DNA of 64,000 nt from assembly GCF_028437565.1 (NCBI RefSeq), contig NZ_JAMRYR010000003.1:62001-126000 (forward strand), read 5' to 3'. The position numbers were made by a program, and so were the translations under genes. The notes beneath the pieces are model-generated. The model made no database searches. It was not told the origin of the DNA and saw only the letters and a program-made list of their open reading frames with translations. Shown here piece after piece: positions 46,607 through 56,661 of this stretch. Position 1 is the stretch's first letter, and each line of letters starts with the position of its first letter. This stretch comes from Actinomyces sp. B33 (GTDB lineage Bacteria > Actinomycetota > Actinomycetes > Actinomycetales > Actinomycetaceae).

Positions 46607-47388
46607 GCGGCGCGACGGGACCCCTCCTCACCGAGGAGCAGCGCGCGAAGCTCGCCCAACGACTGGCGATGCGCAGCCGAGACCGCTCCGACGTCGGTCA
46701 GGCGCTGCCCATGACGGCGGCCGCGCTGGCGGTGGGAGCGGCCGACGACTGCGGGGCGGCCCGCCTGGAGGCCCTCGTCGAGGCGCTGGGCAGCGAGAGG
46801 GTCATCGTCCCCGTCCCCGTCGAGGCAGACCCGAGGGTCGCCGGGGTCCACGCGAACGCCGATCCGGACCGGTTCGACATCGATTTCGTCCGCGTCGACG
46901 CCGCCGCCGGACCCGCCCTGGCCGTCTACACCTGCGCCGAGTCGCTGGCCGCTGACCGACCCGGCGACCGGCCGATGGCCCTCGAGGCGCGCCGCGCCTG
47001 CTTGGCGGCCCTCGTCGAGACCTCCGGGCGCCTCCTCGTCGACCCGGCGGGGGCGGCCGTCCTCGTGCCCCGTCCGGCAACGGCCGCCCTCGCCCAGGGC
47101 GACCGCTGGCTGCCCGCGTGGCGCGACGCCGAGCTCGCCTCGGAACTGCGGCGCCTCGCCGGCGTCGGAGGTGCGGGCGGCGGGCCCGTGACGGACGTCA
47201 GGGTCCGCTACGCCGGGGAGGGGACGACCCGCGTCGAGATCGAGGTCGATCCCGACTACCCGCGCGCGGACGCCCGCGTCGAGGTCGACGCCGCCGTGCG
47301 GGCCGTGGGGGCCTCCCCGCGCCTGGCGGCGGCCGCGGACCGCATCGAGCTGACCCCGGTCCGGGCTGAGCGGAGGAAGGCCCGATGA
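46603..47388 (+). CDS. SseB-family protein
   Basis: 261 residues. The centre (about 60-165) fits the SseB N-terminal domain: [29 protein letters not shown] and [20 protein letters not shown]. The C-terminal part is an extra domain of unknown fold. Related actinobacterial proteins commonly follow hisA and precede infC; no biochemical function is established. Translation is coupled to priA and to the MFS gene by 4-base overlaps. Confidence 0.82.
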   Translation: MSGATGPLLTEEQRAKLAQRLAMRSRDRSDVGQALPMTAAALAVGAADDCGAARLEALVEALGSERVIVPVPVEADPRVAGVHANADPDRFDIDFVRVDAAAGPALAVYTCAESLAADRPGDRPMALEARRACLAALVETSGRLLVDPAGAAVLVPRPATAALAQGDRWLPAWRDAELASELRRLAGVGGAGGGPVTDVRVRYAGEGTTRVEIEVDPDYPRADARVEVDAAVRAVGASPRLAAAADRIELTPVRAERRKAR

Positions 47389-48641
47389 CCTGGGCCACTA
47401 CCCGACGCGCGAGCCATGTCGGCTTCGTCGTCCAGGCGATCGTCAACAACCTCGCGCCCCTGCTGTTCATCGTCCTCCATCAGGCCTACGGCATCGACGT
47501 GGCCAGGTTGGGGCTCCTCGCCTCCTTGAACTTCGCGGTCCAGCTCCTCACGGACCTCGTCGCCATCGGCGTCATCGACCGGGTCGGCTATCGCCGCGCG
47601 ATCGTCGCCGGGCACGCCTGCTCGGCGCTGGGACTGATCGCCCTGGCGGTCCTGCCCCTCGTCCTGGCGTCGCCCTTCGTCGGGCTGTGCCTGGCGATCA
47701 GCGTCTACGCGGTGGGCGGCGGCCTCCTGGAGGTCGTCGTCAGCCCGATCGTCGAGCACATCCCCGAGTCCGACCGGTCGAAGGCCGCGGGGATGGCGCT
47801 CCTGCACTCGTTCTACTGCTGGGGACAGCTCGGCGTGGTCCTCGTGACGACGGGGCTCCTCGCCGTCATCGGCGAGGGCAGGTGGTGGATGCTCCCGCTC
47901 CTGTGGGCGATCGTCCCGGTCGTCAACGGCCTGATCCTCCTGCGCGCGCCGATGCCGCCGGCGATCCCCGATGGCGAGCGCACGCCGCTGCGCGAACTGG
48001 GGGCCTCGGGAGTCTTCCTCGCGCTCCTGGCGCTCATGGCGATGGGCGGCGCGTCGGAGCTGACGATGTCGCAGTGGTCGTCGTTCTTCGCCCAGTCGGC
48101 GACGGGGATGCCCAAGCAGGTGGGGGACCTCCTGGGACCGGGCCTGTTCGCCCTCCTCATGGGCCTGGGGCGCATGTGGCACGCGACTCTGGGCGCGTCC
48201 GTCGATCTGCGCAGGCTCCTCATCGCCTCGGGGCTGGGGGCGGCGGTCTGCTATCTCATCTGCGCGGTGTCGTCGGCGCCGGTGGCGTCGCTTCTGGCGT
48301 GCGCCGGCTGCGGCGTCTTCGTGGCCCTCATGTGGCCGGGGACGTTCTCGTTGACGGCGGCGCGCTTCCCGACGGGCGGGGCGGCGATGTTCGCGGTCCT
48401 GGCGCTCGCGGGCGACACGGGGGCGACGCTGGGCCCGTCGGGCGCGGGGGTGATCTCCGAGGCGGCCGCCGTCACCTTCGCCCCGGTGTCGGCGCTTCTG
48501 CCCGATGACGGGGGGACGGGGCTGCGCACGGGGGTTCTCCTGTCGGCCCTGGTGCCGTTGCTCTTCGCGGTCGTCGTCGCGTCGCTGGGCCGGGGCCGGG
48601 CGCAGACGGAGGGGCGCCCGCGCGCGAACGCCGGCGTGTGA
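47385..48641 (+). CDS. MFS transporter, sugar-type
   Basis: 418 residues with about twelve membrane helices. An N-terminal VQAIVNNLAPLLFIVLHQ, the cytoplasmic loop DRVGYRRAIVAG (motif A-like) and WPGTFSLTAARFPTGGAAMFA in the second half suggest the FucP/sugar-efflux branch of the major facilitator superfamily. The substrate is unknown. It overlaps the SseB gene by ATGA, although its link to the his operon may be incidental. Confidence 0.87.
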   Translation: MTWATTRRASHVGFVVQAIVNNLAPLLFIVLHQAYGIDVARLGLLASLNFAVQLLTDLVAIGVIDRVGYRRAIVAGHACSALGLIALAVLPLVLASPFVGLCLAISVYAVGGGLLEVVVSPIVEHIPESDRSKAAGMALLHSFYCWGQLGVVLVTTGLLAVIGEGRWWMLPLLWAIVPVVNGLILLRAPMPPAIPDGERTPLRELGASGVFLALLALMAMGGASELTMSQWSSFFAQSATGMPKQVGDLLGPGLFALLMGLGRMWHATLGASVDLRRLLIASGLGAAVCYLICAVSSAPVASLLACAGCGVFVALMWPGTFSLTAARFPTGGAAMFAVLALAGDTGATLGPSGAGVISEAAAVTFAPVSALLPDDGGTGLRTGVLLSALVPLLFAVVVASLGRGRAQTEGRPRANAGV

Positions 48642-48671
48642 GGCAGTCCACCGCCGACGCGGGGCAGTGGT

Positions 48672-48701
48672 TTGGCCGGCGGCTCGGCCCGCTGGTAGTG
48701 T
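48672..48701 (+). promoter_or_regulatory. infC promoter
   Basis: TTGGCC (48672-48677), 18-base spacer, TAGTGT (48696-48701). Transcription would start near 48708, giving a leader of about 220 nt before infC. Confidence 0.5.
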
Positions 48702-48707
48702 GGATCC

Positions 48708-48926
48708 GACCGTCCGGGCGAGCGCCCGGAATGCAAGCGGAGAGAATCCCACCTGGATCCCCGCTCGATCCGCGAGGATCGAGGTGCCGTCTCGGCGGAC
48801 GCGAGGGGATCGGGTTCATGCGGTCGGCGCTTTCGCGCGTCGGCTGCACGGGCGGACCTCCGCGCGCATCGGGCGCAGCGGAGGTTTTTCGTTGCCCCGG
48901 AGAAGTTTCCGTGGAAGGAGCCACCC
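48708..48926 (+). ncRNA. structured infC-rpmI-rplT leader
   Basis: Non-coding leader of about 220 nt. It contains several short stems, such as CCGTCCGGGC/GCCCGG near 48711-48732, and ends with a terminator-like hairpin. Leaders of this operon commonly bind L20 or mediate attenuation in other bacteria; the present structure does not obviously resemble the Firmicutes L20 leader. Confidence 0.5.
48856..48889 (+). terminator. intrinsic terminator/attenuator before infC
   Basis: ACCTCCGC-GCGC (48856-48867) pairs with GCGC-A-GCGGAGGT (48873-48885): a 12-bp stem with one bulged A, a 5-base loop and then TTTTT (48885-48889). This is the most classical rho-independent structure in the window, and it lies in front of, not behind, a gene, so it should attenuate infC-rpmI-rplT. 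Confidence 0.8.
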
Positions 48927-49571
48927 ATCAGCGAGACTCGCATCAACGAGCGAATCCGCGTCCCCGAGGTTCGCCTCGTCGGACCCGGAGGGGAGCAGGT
49001 CGGCGTCGTCCGCGTCGAGGACGCGCTGCGCCTGGCCGAGGAGGCCGGTCTGGACCTCGTCGAGGTCGCGCCCGACGCGAAGCCGCCGGTCGCCAAGCTC
49101 ATGGATTACGGCAAGTTCAAGTACGAAGCGGCCCAGAAGGCCCGCGACGCGCGCCGTAACCAGGCGAACACGCAGCTCAAGGAGATCCGCTTCCGACTGA
49201 AGATCGACGACCACGACTTCGGCGTCAAGAAGGGCCACGTCGAGCGCTTCCTGTCGGCCGGCGACAAGGTCAAGGTCATGATCATGTTCCGAGGCCGCGA
49301 GCAGTCCCGCCCCGAGGCCGGCGTCCGCCTCCTCCAGCGCCTGGCCGACGAGATCGGCGACTTGGCGACGGTCGAGTCGATGCCCCGCCAGGACGGGCGG
49401 AACATGACGATGGTGCTGGCCCCGACCAAGCGCAAGGCCGACGCCCTCAACGAGCAGCGCAAGCGCCGCGAGGCCGAGCGCGCGGAGCGCCGCGATAAGC
49501 GCGCCGAGCGATCGAGCAAGGTCCAGGCCCGGTCGGCCCGGGCCGAGGCGCCCGCCACGGAGAACGACTGA
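48927..49571 (+). CDS. infC: translation initiation factor IF-3, AUC start
   Basis: 214 residues covering both IF-3 domains: N-domain ([37 protein letters not shown]), linker with [19 protein letters not shown]-domain ([33 protein letters not shown]) and an extended Arg/Ala-rich tail. The only sensible start is ATC 48927: AAGGAG sits 6-7 bases before it, the mature N-terminus follows at once, and no in-frame ATG, GTG or TTG lies nearby upstream. The first ATG (49101) would delete the N-domain. Rare infC start codons allow IF-3 to repress its own translation. Confidence 0.9.
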   Translation: MSETRINERIRVPEVRLVGPGGEQVGVVRVEDALRLAEEAGLDLVEVAPDAKPPVAKLMDYGKFKYEAAQKARDARRNQANTQLKEIRFRLKIDDHDFGVKKGHVERFLSAGDKVKVMIMFRGREQSRPEAGVRLLQRLADEIGDLATVESMPRQDGRNMTMVLAPTKRKADALNEQRKRREAERAERRDKRAERSSKVQARSARAEAPATEND

Positions 49572-49613
49572 AGACAACGCGACGCCGTTGCCTGAGAAGA
49601 AGGAATAAGAGAG

Positions 49614-49808
49614 ATGCCGAAGAACAAGACTCACTCCGGTGCCAAGAAGCGCTTCCGCGTGACCGGGTCGGGCAAGATCATGCGCGAGCAGGCCGGCGCC
49701 CGCCACCTGCTCGAGCACAAGTCCTCCCGCAAGACCCGCCGCCTGGCCACCGATCAGGTCCTGGAGACCGCCGACGTCAAGCGCGTCAAGCGCCTGCTCG
49801 GCAAGTGA
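49614..49808 (+). CDS. rpmI: ribosomal protein L35
   Basis: 64 residues, bL35: [20 protein letters not shown] at the N-terminus and [15 protein letters not shown] after it. GAAGGAAT precedes ATG 49614. Second gene of the infC operon. Confidence 0.98.
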   Translation: MPKNKTHSGAKKRFRVTGSGKIMREQAGARHLLEHKSSRKTRRLATDQVLETADVKRVKRLLGK

Positions 49809-49837
49809 CCGGCTCGAACTAGGAGATATGAACACAT

Positions 49838-50218
49838 ATGGCACGTGTTAAGCGTTCACTCAACGCCAAGAAGAAGCGTCGCACAGTCCTCGAGCAGGCC
49901 TCCGGCTACCGCGGCCAGCGCTCGCGCATGTACCGCAAGGCCAAGGAGCAGGTCACTCACTCCTTCGTCTACTCCTACCGCGACCGCAAGGCCCGCAAGG
50001 GCGATTTCCGCCGCCTGTGGATCCAGCGCATCAACGCCGCCTCGCGCGCCCAGGGGATGACCTACAACCGCTTCATCCAGGGCCTGTCCCTGGCCGGTGT
50101 CGAGGTCGACCGCCGGATGCTCGCCGAGCTGGCCGTCAACGACATCGCCGCGTTCAACGCCCTGGTCCAGGTCGCCAAGGACGCGCTGCCCGCCGACGTC
50201 AACGCCCCCAGGGCCTGA
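49838..50218 (+). CDS. rplT: ribosomal protein L20
   Basis: 126 residues, bL20: [54 protein letters not shown] (in part), then the globular C-domain [23 protein letters not shown]20 nucleates 50S assembly and in many bacteria represses this operon through the leader. TAGGAG precedes ATG 49838. Confidence 0.98.
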   Translation: MARVKRSLNAKKKRRTVLEQASGYRGQRSRMYRKAKEQVTHSFVYSYRDRKARKGDFRRLWIQRINAASRAQGMTYNRFIQGLSLAGVEVDRRMLAELAVNDIAAFNALVQVAKDALPADVNAPRA

Positions 50219-50225
50219 CGCGCGC

Positions 50226-51077
50226 GTGAGCCTCTCCGCCGGGCGCCCGCCCGTCCTCGACAACCCGCATTCCGACAGGGTGCGCAGGGTCGCGGGACTG
50301 GTCGGGCGCTCGGCGCGTTCGCGCTCGGGCCTCATGCTCGTCGAGGGGCCTCAGGCGGTGCGCGAGGTCGTCCGCCACCGGCGCGAAGCCGTGCGCGACG
50401 TCTACCTGACGCGCTCCGCCGCCGACCGCCATCCTCGGATCCTTCGGGAGGCCCGGGAGGCGACCCGATGGGTCCACGAGGTCAGCGACGGGGTCGCCGC
50501 GGCGATGAGCGCCGACGCCCAGGGGATCCTCGCGGTCGTGGGCCTCGACGCCGTTAAGGACGCGGCCGCGGCTCCCGCTCCGGGGTCGACGATCGTCCTG
50601 CTCGCCCAGGGGCGCGATCCCGGCAACGTGGGGACGATCATCCGAACGGCTGACGCGATGGGGGCAGCTGCCGTCGTCGCCGTCTCGGGCACGGTCGACG
50701 TGCGCGGCCCGAAGGTCGTGCGGGCCTCGGCCGGGTCGGTCTTCCACCTGCCGATCGTTCCGGCCGCCTCGTTGGACGAGGCGATCGCCCTTCAACGCCG
50801 ATGGGGGTCGGTGGTCCTCGGCACCTCGGGAGGAGCGGGGACCGAGTCCCTCTCCGACCTCGTCCGCGCCGCCGAGCGCGGCGCGGGCTCGCCGCTGGAG
50901 GCGACCCACACGTGGGTCCTCGGCAATGAGGCGCGGGGCCTGTCCGAGGAGGAGATGGCGTTGTGCGATCTCCTCGTGGCGATCCCGATGACGGGGGAGG
51001 CCGAGTCCCTCAACGTCGCGTCGGCGGCGGCCATGTGCCTCTTCGCCTCCCAGCACTGCGCCCTCGCGCGCGGCTGA
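50226..51077 (+). CDS. SPOUT (TrmH-family) rRNA 2'-O-methyltransferase
   Basis: 283 residues: N-terminal substrate-binding domain (LMLVEGPQAVREVV) and C-terminal SpoU knot with the three motifs QGRDPGNVGTIIRTADAMGA, LGNEARGLSEEE and IPMTGEAESLNVASAAAM. It methylates a ribose in 23S rRNA or tRNA; the exact position is unknown (the TsnR/RlmB/AviRb group). Start GTG 50226 lies 7 bases after rplT, as in other actinobacteria. Confidence 0.92.
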   Translation: MSLSAGRPPVLDNPHSDRVRRVAGLVGRSARSRSGLMLVEGPQAVREVVRHRREAVRDVYLTRSAADRHPRILREAREATRWVHEVSDGVAAAMSADAQGILAVVGLDAVKDAAAAPAPGSTIVLLAQGRDPGNVGTIIRTADAMGAAAVVAVSGTVDVRGPKVVRASAGSVFHLPIVPAASLDEAIALQRRWGSVVLGTSGGAGTESLSDLVRAAERGAGSPLEATHTWVLGNEARGLSEEEMALCDLLVAIPMTGEAESLNVASAAAMCLFASQHCALARG

Positions 51078-51163
51078 GCCCGCGGGGCGCGTCAGATCCG
51101 CGCCCGTGATGAGATCCGTCGTCTCACGACGAGGGGGCATCCGCGGACGCCGATGCCGTCGAT

Positions 51164-51169
51164 TACCCT
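51164..51169 (+). promoter_or_regulatory. -10 box for leaderless thiL
   Basis: TACCCT, 6 bases, then ATG 51176. It decides between three nearby in-frame starts (GTG 51170, ATG 51176, ATG 51179). Confidence 0.5.
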
Positions 51170-51175
51170 GTGACC

Positions 51176-52165
51176 ATGATGCGCGTGGCACAGATGAGCG
51201 AGAGCGAACTCATTCGCCGTTTCGAGGAAATCCTACCCAGTGGCGACAGGACGCTCCTGGGCATCGGCGACGATTGCGCGCAGGTGGCCTCGCCGGAGGG
51301 GTCGTTCGTCGTCACGACCGACGTCATCGTCGAGGACCAGCACTTCCACCGCGCGTGGTCGGACCCCGAGCAGATCGGGGCGCGCATCGCCGCGCAGAAC
51401 CTCTCCGACATCGCCTCGATGGGGGGGCGGACGTCGGCCCTCGTCGTCACCCTGGTCCTCACGCCCGACACCGAGGTCGAGTGGCTGATGCGACTCGTCT
51501 CGGGCCTGGGGGAGCGAGCCCGCGCGGCGGGCGCCGGCGTCGTCGGAGGAGACTTGTCGGCGGGGGAGAAGATGGTCCTGTCGATCACCGCCATGGGGTG
51601 GTGCGAGGCGGATCCGATCACCCGTTCGGGCGCCCGGCCGGGGGACGTGCTCGCGGCGGCCGGCCCCATCGGATTGTCCTACGCCGGCCTCGATCTGCTC
51701 CTCGGCGGCCACATCGACCCGGCCGTCCGCGACGAGGCGTCGATGGGGGTGTTCGCCGACGCGCTCAACGCCTACCGGGCGCCGACGCCGCCGCTGGAGG
51801 CGGGGCCCGCGGCCGCCGCCGCAGGGGTCCACGCGATGATGGACCTTTCCGACGGGATCGCCATGGACGGCGGGCGGATGGCGCGGGCCTCCGGAGTCGT
51901 CATCGAACTGGACGAGGAGCTGCTGGAGGTCCACGCGCAGCGTCTTCGCCCCGTCGCCGACATGATCGGCGCCGACCCACTCAGATGGGTGCTCGGCGGA
52001 GGGGAGGACCAGGGGATGCTCGCGGCTTTCGGCCCCGATACCCCGCTGCCCGACGGGTACGCCCCGTTGGGGACGATCCGGGCCCCTCGCGACGGCGAAC
52101 GGCCGGCGATCCTCTTCCACGGCCGCGAGCTCCACGGGTTGTGGGACCACTTCGCCAACGACTGA
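51176..52165 (+). CDS. thiL: thiamine-monophosphate kinase
   Basis: Phosphorylates thiamine phosphate to thiamine diphosphate. 329 residues of the PurM-like ATP-binding family: GIGDDCAQVASPEG, AAQNLSDIASMGGRTSALV, GVVGGDLSAGEKMVLS and MMDLSDGIAMDGGRMARAS. No other thiamine genes are nearby. Start ATG 51176 fits the leaderless promoter. A bidirectional palindrome follows before rpmB. Confidence 0.95.
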   Translation: MMRVAQMSESELIRRFEEILPSGDRTLLGIGDDCAQVASPEGSFVVTTDVIVEDQHFHRAWSDPEQIGARIAAQNLSDIASMGGRTSALVVTLVLTPDTEVEWLMRLVSGLGERARAAGAGVVGGDLSAGEKMVLSITAMGWCEADPITRSGARPGDVLAAAGPIGLSYAGLDLLLGGHIDPAVRDEASMGVFADALNAYRAPTPPLEAGPAAAAAGVHAMMDLSDGIAMDGGRMARASGVVIELDEELLEVHAQRLRPVADMIGADPLRWVLGGGEDQGMLAAFGPDTPLPDGYAPLGTIRAPRDGERPAILFHGRELHGLWDHFAND

Positions 52166-52382
52166 TCGCTTCCTCCACCACCGGCGGCGCGCCCTTCGTG
52201 AAGGAGCGCCGTGGCAGGAGGCGGGGAACGATCCGCGCTCCGCAGCTGCGCGGGACTCGAATCGTCGACTGACCGCATTCCTCGGCCCTTAGGCGACGAG
52301 CGTGTCCGATGACCGGGCGCACGGGAAACGGGAAGATCCTCGTCGAGGCTCGGTACCCGGCGATGGGCTCCGGAGGAACGAG

Positions 52383-52410
52383 GAGGGGCCCGCCGTACGG
52401 CGGGCCCCTC
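52383..52410. terminator. perfect 28-bp palindrome between thiL and rpmB
   Basis: Both arms match without mismatch around the centre GTAC (arm GAGGGGCCCGCC). It sits 34 bp beyond the rpmB stop and about 220 bp beyond thiL, so it can serve as a bidirectional terminator for these convergent genes. 52166-52382 otherwise holds no gene that I can support. Confidence 0.8.
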
Positions 52411-52443
52411 TGCTCCCATCCCCGATGACGGGGGACGGCCGAC

Positions 52444-52635
52444 TCAGATCGCGCGAACGACCTTGTCGGACTTCAGGCACTTGGTGCACACGTTCAGGCG
52501 CTTGGGAGTCCCCTCGACCAGGGCGCGAACGCGCTGAATGTTCGGATTCCAGCGACGGCTGGTGCGAACGTGCGAGTGCGACACGCTCTTGCCGAAGCCG
52601 GGTCCCTTACCGCACACGTCACAAACGGCAGCCAC
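52444..52635 (-). CDS. rpmB: ribosomal protein L28, zinc-binding form
   Basis: 63 residues, bL28: [50 protein letters not shown]. Four cysteines (5, 8, 50, 53) form the C+ zinc ribbon. Start GTG 52635 follows GAGGAGAACATC. It is divergent from the DAK2 gene, as in other actinobacteria. Confidence 0.97.
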   Translation of the reverse strand: MAAVCDVCGKGPGFGKSVSHSHVRTSRRWNPNIQRVRALVEGTPKRLNVCTKCLKSDKVVRAI

Positions 52636-52808
52636 GATGTTCTCCTCGGTTTCCTTGCAGTCAACCCCGCCGGGAGCGGGACGGTCATTCAACGGTGGAA
52701 CCCCACCGCAGGCAACTATGACAGCGTAACGGATCCGAACAGGTCCCACCAAGTCGCCACCGCCGCGAATGCGTGTCAGGTGGCACACAACGATCGAGGG
52801 AAGCGACA

Positions 52809-54470
52809 ATGTACGACACGCCCGAGACCGTCGATCGAACCGAGGGAACAGTGCCACTGACAGCCTCCAGCCTCGCCGCAGCCCTGGCGTCCGCGGCCGA
52901 TGAAGCCGATCGGCTCGCCCCCTTCCTCAACGACCTCGACGGATGGGACGGATCCGACTGCGACACCGGGGCCAACGCAGCGCAGACCTTCGCCGCGATG
53001 TCGGCCGCGCTCAGAGCGCTCGACCCGCGCGCCACCTTCCTGTCCGGGCTCGAGATCGCCGTCGACGCGGGGATCCACCGGGGCGTCGGGCACGTCTCCT
53101 CCCTCCTGACGGGCCTGCTCGCGACCTGGGCCGCCTCCCTCGACGCCGACGCCGCCCCGACCCCCGTCTCCCTGCGGCGCATGCTCCGCTCGCTCCCCGA
53201 CGAGGGCATCACCCGCATCGACGCGTCCGCCGCCGTCTCCACGATGCTCGCCGGCGCGCGCGACGACCTCGCGGGGCTCGGGGACACCCTCCCCGACGAG
53301 GACGACATCATCTCCCGCTTCTCCGCCCAGGCCCAGATGGGGCTCGTCGAGGCCACCAACGACCGCACCGGCCGCATCGACGCCGGCGGCGCCGTCCTCG
53401 CCCTCCTCCTGACCTGCCTCGACTCGTCCGTCCGCGACGACCCCGCGATGCTCGAATCCCTTGCGCAGATGCTCGCCGACCTCGCCGCCTCCACCGGAGG
53501 CGCCCCCTCGCCCCAGGCCCCGCCGCCCGGACGCGGCTTCACCGTCGACATCATCGTCCAGGGCATGCCCTCCGACCTCGTGGACGTCGTCGGCCGACTC
53601 GACTCCCTGGGGGCGCGCACCTCCTACGTCGGCCGCGTCGACCTGTTCGGCATGGGGGAGTGGCGACTCCACGTCGACACCTCCGCCCCCCTCGCCGCCC
53701 TCCCGCGCGCCGGCAGGATCCTGCGCTTCCAAGTCGCCGACGCCCGGCCCGACGACCAGATCGGCGTCGACGACCTCGCCGACGAGGGCCTGACCCACCG
53801 GGGCGTCCGGCTCCTCGAGCGCCGCCCCGTCCGCCGAGTCGAGCGGGCCCGCGTCATCGCCTGCACGCGCGCGCCCGGTCTCGTCGAGGACCTCGCCCGC
53901 GCCGGCGCCATCGTCTTCCTCGACCCCGCGGCCGACGACGCCGCCGGGCTGTGGCAGGCCGCCGCCTCGTCCTCCACCGGCATCGCCCTCATCGCCCCCT
54001 GCGACGAGGCCAGCGCCCGACTCGCCTCCTCCATCGCCCCGATGATCCCCGCCGCGGACTCCGAGGGCGGGCCCCGCCCCGGACTGATCCTCGCCGATAC
54101 CGCCGACGACCTGTCCGCGCTCCTCGTCGCCCAGGCCTGCGCCCCTCTCTTCGTCCCCCAGCCCGGAGGGAGGGCCGTCGCCGGTACCATGACGACGATG
54201 CTGCGCGACACCGCCCGCACCGCCCTCGCCGACAGCGTCGTCTCGCCCATCCCGGACGCCCTCGACGACGAGGCGATGGCCGCCGCCGCGGCCCGTGTCC
54301 GCGCCAAGGGCTCGATCCGCTGCCGCCTCCTCGTCGCCCGAGGGGCCGACGGCCCCCTCGTGGCCGCCACCGCCCGTCAGATGCTCGCCCTGGAGGCGCC
54401 CGCCGTCGTCGACATCGACACGCGCGACGGCGGGCAGCCCGGCCCCAGCCTCCTCCAAGGGCTCGCCTGA
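52809..54470 (+). CDS. DAK2-domain protein (FakA/YloV-like), divergent
   Basis: 553 residues. The N-terminal DAK2 domain (about 15-205) has the nucleotide-site sequence [13 protein letters not shown] where functional FakA has DGDTGTN, retaining the second Asp, Thr-Gly and Asn. The C-terminal part (about 245-553) follows the DegV-like/FakA C-terminal layout but is poorly conserved. FakA phosphorylates fatty acids carried by FakB proteins; no fakB is in the window. Its place between rpmB and recG is conserved. GGGAAGCGACA precedes ATG 52809. Kinase activity is uncertain. Confidence 0.82.
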   Translation: MYDTPETVDRTEGTVPLTASSLAAALASAADEADRLAPFLNDLDGWDGSDCDTGANAAQTFAAMSAALRALDPRATFLSGLEIAVDAGIHRGVGHVSSLLTGLLATWAASLDADAAPTPVSLRRMLRSLPDEGITRIDASAAVSTMLAGARDDLAGLGDTLPDEDDIISRFSAQAQMGLVEATNDRTGRIDAGGAVLALLLTCLDSSVRDDPAMLESLAQMLADLAASTGGAPSPQAPPPGRGFTVDIIVQGMPSDLVDVVGRLDSLGARTSYVGRVDLFGMGEWRLHVDTSAPLAALPRAGRILRFQVADARPDDQIGVDDLADEGLTHRGVRLLERRPVRRVERARVIACTRAPGLVEDLARAGAIVFLDPAADDAAGLWQAAASSSTGIALIAPCDEASARLASSIAPMIPAADSEGGPRPGLILADTADDLSALLVAQACAPLFVPQPGGRAVAGTMTTMLRDTARTALADSVVSPIPDALDDEAMAAAAARVRAKGSIRCRLLVARGADGPLVAATARQMLALEAPAVVDIDTRDGGQPGPSLLQGLA

Positions 54471-54471
54471 C

Positions 54472-56631
54472 GTGAACGCCCTCGACACCCCCATCGGCCT
54501 GCGCGTCCCCCAGGCGCTGGCCCGCAAGCTCGACGCCGTCGGCGTCGCCACCGTCGGGGACCTCCTCGCCCTGGCGCCCCGACGCTACTACCACTGGGGG
54601 AGGCTGACCCCCCTGTCCTCCCTGCGCGACGGCGACGACGTGACGATCCTCGCCGAAGTCGCCTCCACCAGGCTCGTGGCCAATCGGTCCGGCGCCGGCG
54701 TCCGCCTCGAAGTCGACCTCACCGACGGCTCCGACCGCATCGGCGCGACCTTCTTCGCCAAGAACCAGTACAAGCTGATCCCCCACGAGCGCCTCCTCGT
54801 CCCCGGGGCCTCGTTCCTCTTCGCCGGCAAGGTCGGCTCCTACCGGGGGCGCCTCCACCTGACCCATCCGAGCTTCGAGGGGGCCGACGGGGACGAGGAG
54901 GGCCTGCGCCGCCACGCCGAGCGCCCGATCCCCATCTACCCGTCCGTCTCGGGTCTGACCTCGTGGAGGCTCGCCCGAGCGATCGGCATGGCCCTCGACG
55001 CCCTCGACGACTCCGACGTGCCCGACGTCCTCGACGAGACCACTCGCGCCGAGCACGGCCTGCCGACCAAGGCCCGCGCCCTCAGGCTCCTCCACCGCCC
55101 CCAGACCGACGAGGACCACCGCATCGCCCGCACCGCTCTGGCCTGGGAGGAGGCCCTGATCCTCCAAACCGCCCTCGTCCTGGCCCGCGAGGGAGCGGCA
55201 GCCCGATCTGCGCCCGCGTGCCCGCGGGCCGGAAACGCCCTCCTCGACGCCCTCATGCGCGCCCTGCCCTTCGACCTCACCGACGCCCAGAGGCGCGCCG
55301 TCGACGAGATCGGCGCCGACCTGGAGGAGGAGCGCCCCATGCAGCGGCTCCTCCAGGGCGATGTCGGCTCCGGCAAGACCGTCGTCGCGCTCGCGGCCCT
55401 GATGCAGGTCGTCGGCTCCGGCCACCAGGGGGCCCTCGTCGCCCCCACGGAGGTCCTCGCCGAGCAGCACTTCTCCTCGATCACCCGGATGGTCGAACCT
55501 CTGACGGCGGACCACCCGATGCTCGACGTGCGCCTCCTCACCGGGTCGACGCCCACGGCGACCCGACGCCACATCGATCAGGCGATGCGCTCGGGCGCGC
55601 CCCTGATCGTCGTCGGCACGCACGCGCTCCTCCAGGACTCGGTGAGCTTCGCCGATCTGGGCCTCGTCGTCGTCGACGAGCAGCACCGCTTCGGGGTCGC
55701 CCAGCGCGACCGCCTGCGCTCGTCGCACGACCGGGCGGCCCATCAGCTCGTGATGACGGCGACCCCGATCCCCAGGACGGTCGCGATGACGGTCTTCGGG
55801 GACCTCGACGAAACGCGGATGACGGGGCTGCCGCCCGGCCGCTCGCCCGTGGCCACCCATCTCGTCGACGCGGCCAACGCCGCGTGGATGGGGCGCCTGT
55901 GGGAACGGGCCCGGGAGGAGGTCGACCGGGGCGGGCGCGTCTACGTCGTGTGCCCGAGGATCGACGAGGACGAGGCCGTCGCCGACTCGGACGCGGACGA
56001 GTCGGGTGCTCGCCGCCCCCCGTTGGCGAGCGTGAGCGCGGTCGCTGAGGATATCCGCACGCGCACGCCGCTGGCGGATACGGGCGTGCGCGAGCTCACC
56101 GGCCGCACGGGTGCCCAGGACAAGGCGAGGATCATGGAGGAGTTCGCCTCGGGCGCGGCCCCGGTCCTCGTCGCGACGACCGTCGTCGAGGTCGGCGTCG
56201 ACGTGCCCGAGGCGACGATGATCGTCATCGTCGACGCCCAGCAGTTCGGGCTCTCCCAGCTCCACCAGCTGCGCGGGAGGGTCGGTCGCTCGTCGGCGGC
56301 GTCGATCTGCATGGCGGTCCACCGTCATGAGCTCACCCCCGCCGGACGCGAGCGCCTGGAGGCCTTCGCGTCGACGACCGACGGCTTCGCCCTGGCCGAG
56401 GCCGACCTGGTGCTGCGGCGCGAGGGCGACGTGCTGGGCGCCGACCAGTCGGGCCGGTCCTCGCACCTGGAGTTCCTCTCGGTGCGCCGAGACGCGGCGA
56501 TCATCGAGGCGGCGCGGACGCTGGCGGACGGGATCGTCGCGGCGGACCCCGACCTGTCGAGGCGCCCGGAGCTTCGCCGGGCGATCGCCGATCGGTCGGG
56601 GGACTCCCTCGTGTGGCTCGAGCGCTCCTGA
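54472..56631 (+). CDS. recG: ATP-dependent DNA helicase RecG
   Basis: Remodels stalled replication forks and branched DNA. 719 residues: N-terminal wedge OB domain (RRYYHWGRLTPLSSL, DRIGATFFAKNQY), Walker A GDVGSGKTVVALAAL, DEQHRFGVAQRDRL (motif II), MTATPIPRT (motif III) and, in the second helicase domain, VGVDVPEATMIVI and GRVGRSSAASIC. A short acidic insert (DEDEAVADSDADESGA) lies between the helicase lobes. It starts one base after the DAK2 gene, so both are likely cotranscribed. Confidence 0.97.
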   Translation: MNALDTPIGLRVPQALARKLDAVGVATVGDLLALAPRRYYHWGRLTPLSSLRDGDDVTILAEVASTRLVANRSGAGVRLEVDLTDGSDRIGATFFAKNQYKLIPHERLLVPGASFLFAGKVGSYRGRLHLTHPSFEGADGDEEGLRRHAERPIPIYPSVSGLTSWRLARAIGMALDALDDSDVPDVLDETTRAEHGLPTKARALRLLHRPQTDEDHRIARTALAWEEALILQTALVLAREGAAARSAPACPRAGNALLDALMRALPFDLTDAQRRAVDEIGADLEEERPMQRLLQGDVGSGKTVVALAALMQVVGSGHQGALVAPTEVLAEQHFSSITRMVEPLTADHPMLDVRLLTGSTPTATRRHIDQAMRSGAPLIVVGTHALLQDSVSFADLGLVVVDEQHRFGVAQRDRLRSSHDRAAHQLVMTATPIPRTVAMTVFGDLDETRMTGLPPGRSPVATHLVDAANAAWMGRLWERAREEVDRGGRVYVVCPRIDEDEAVADSDADESGARRPPLASVSAVAEDIRTRTPLADTGVRELTGRTGAQDKARIMEEFASGAAPVLVATTVVEVGVDVPEATMIVIVDAQQFGLSQLHQLRGRVGRSSAASICMAVHRHELTPAGRERLEAFASTTDGFALAEADLVLRREGDVLGADQSGRSSHLEFLSVRRDAAIIEAARTLADGIVAADPDLSRRPELRRAIADRSGDSLVWLERS

Positions 56632-56661
56632 GGCGCGGCGGCGGGCGTGGGGCGGGGCCCG

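Noticed and set aside
49101-49571. infC starting at the first ATG
   Set aside because: It would remove the IF-3 N-terminal domain, which is intact in frame upstream with its own ribosome site at ATC 48927.
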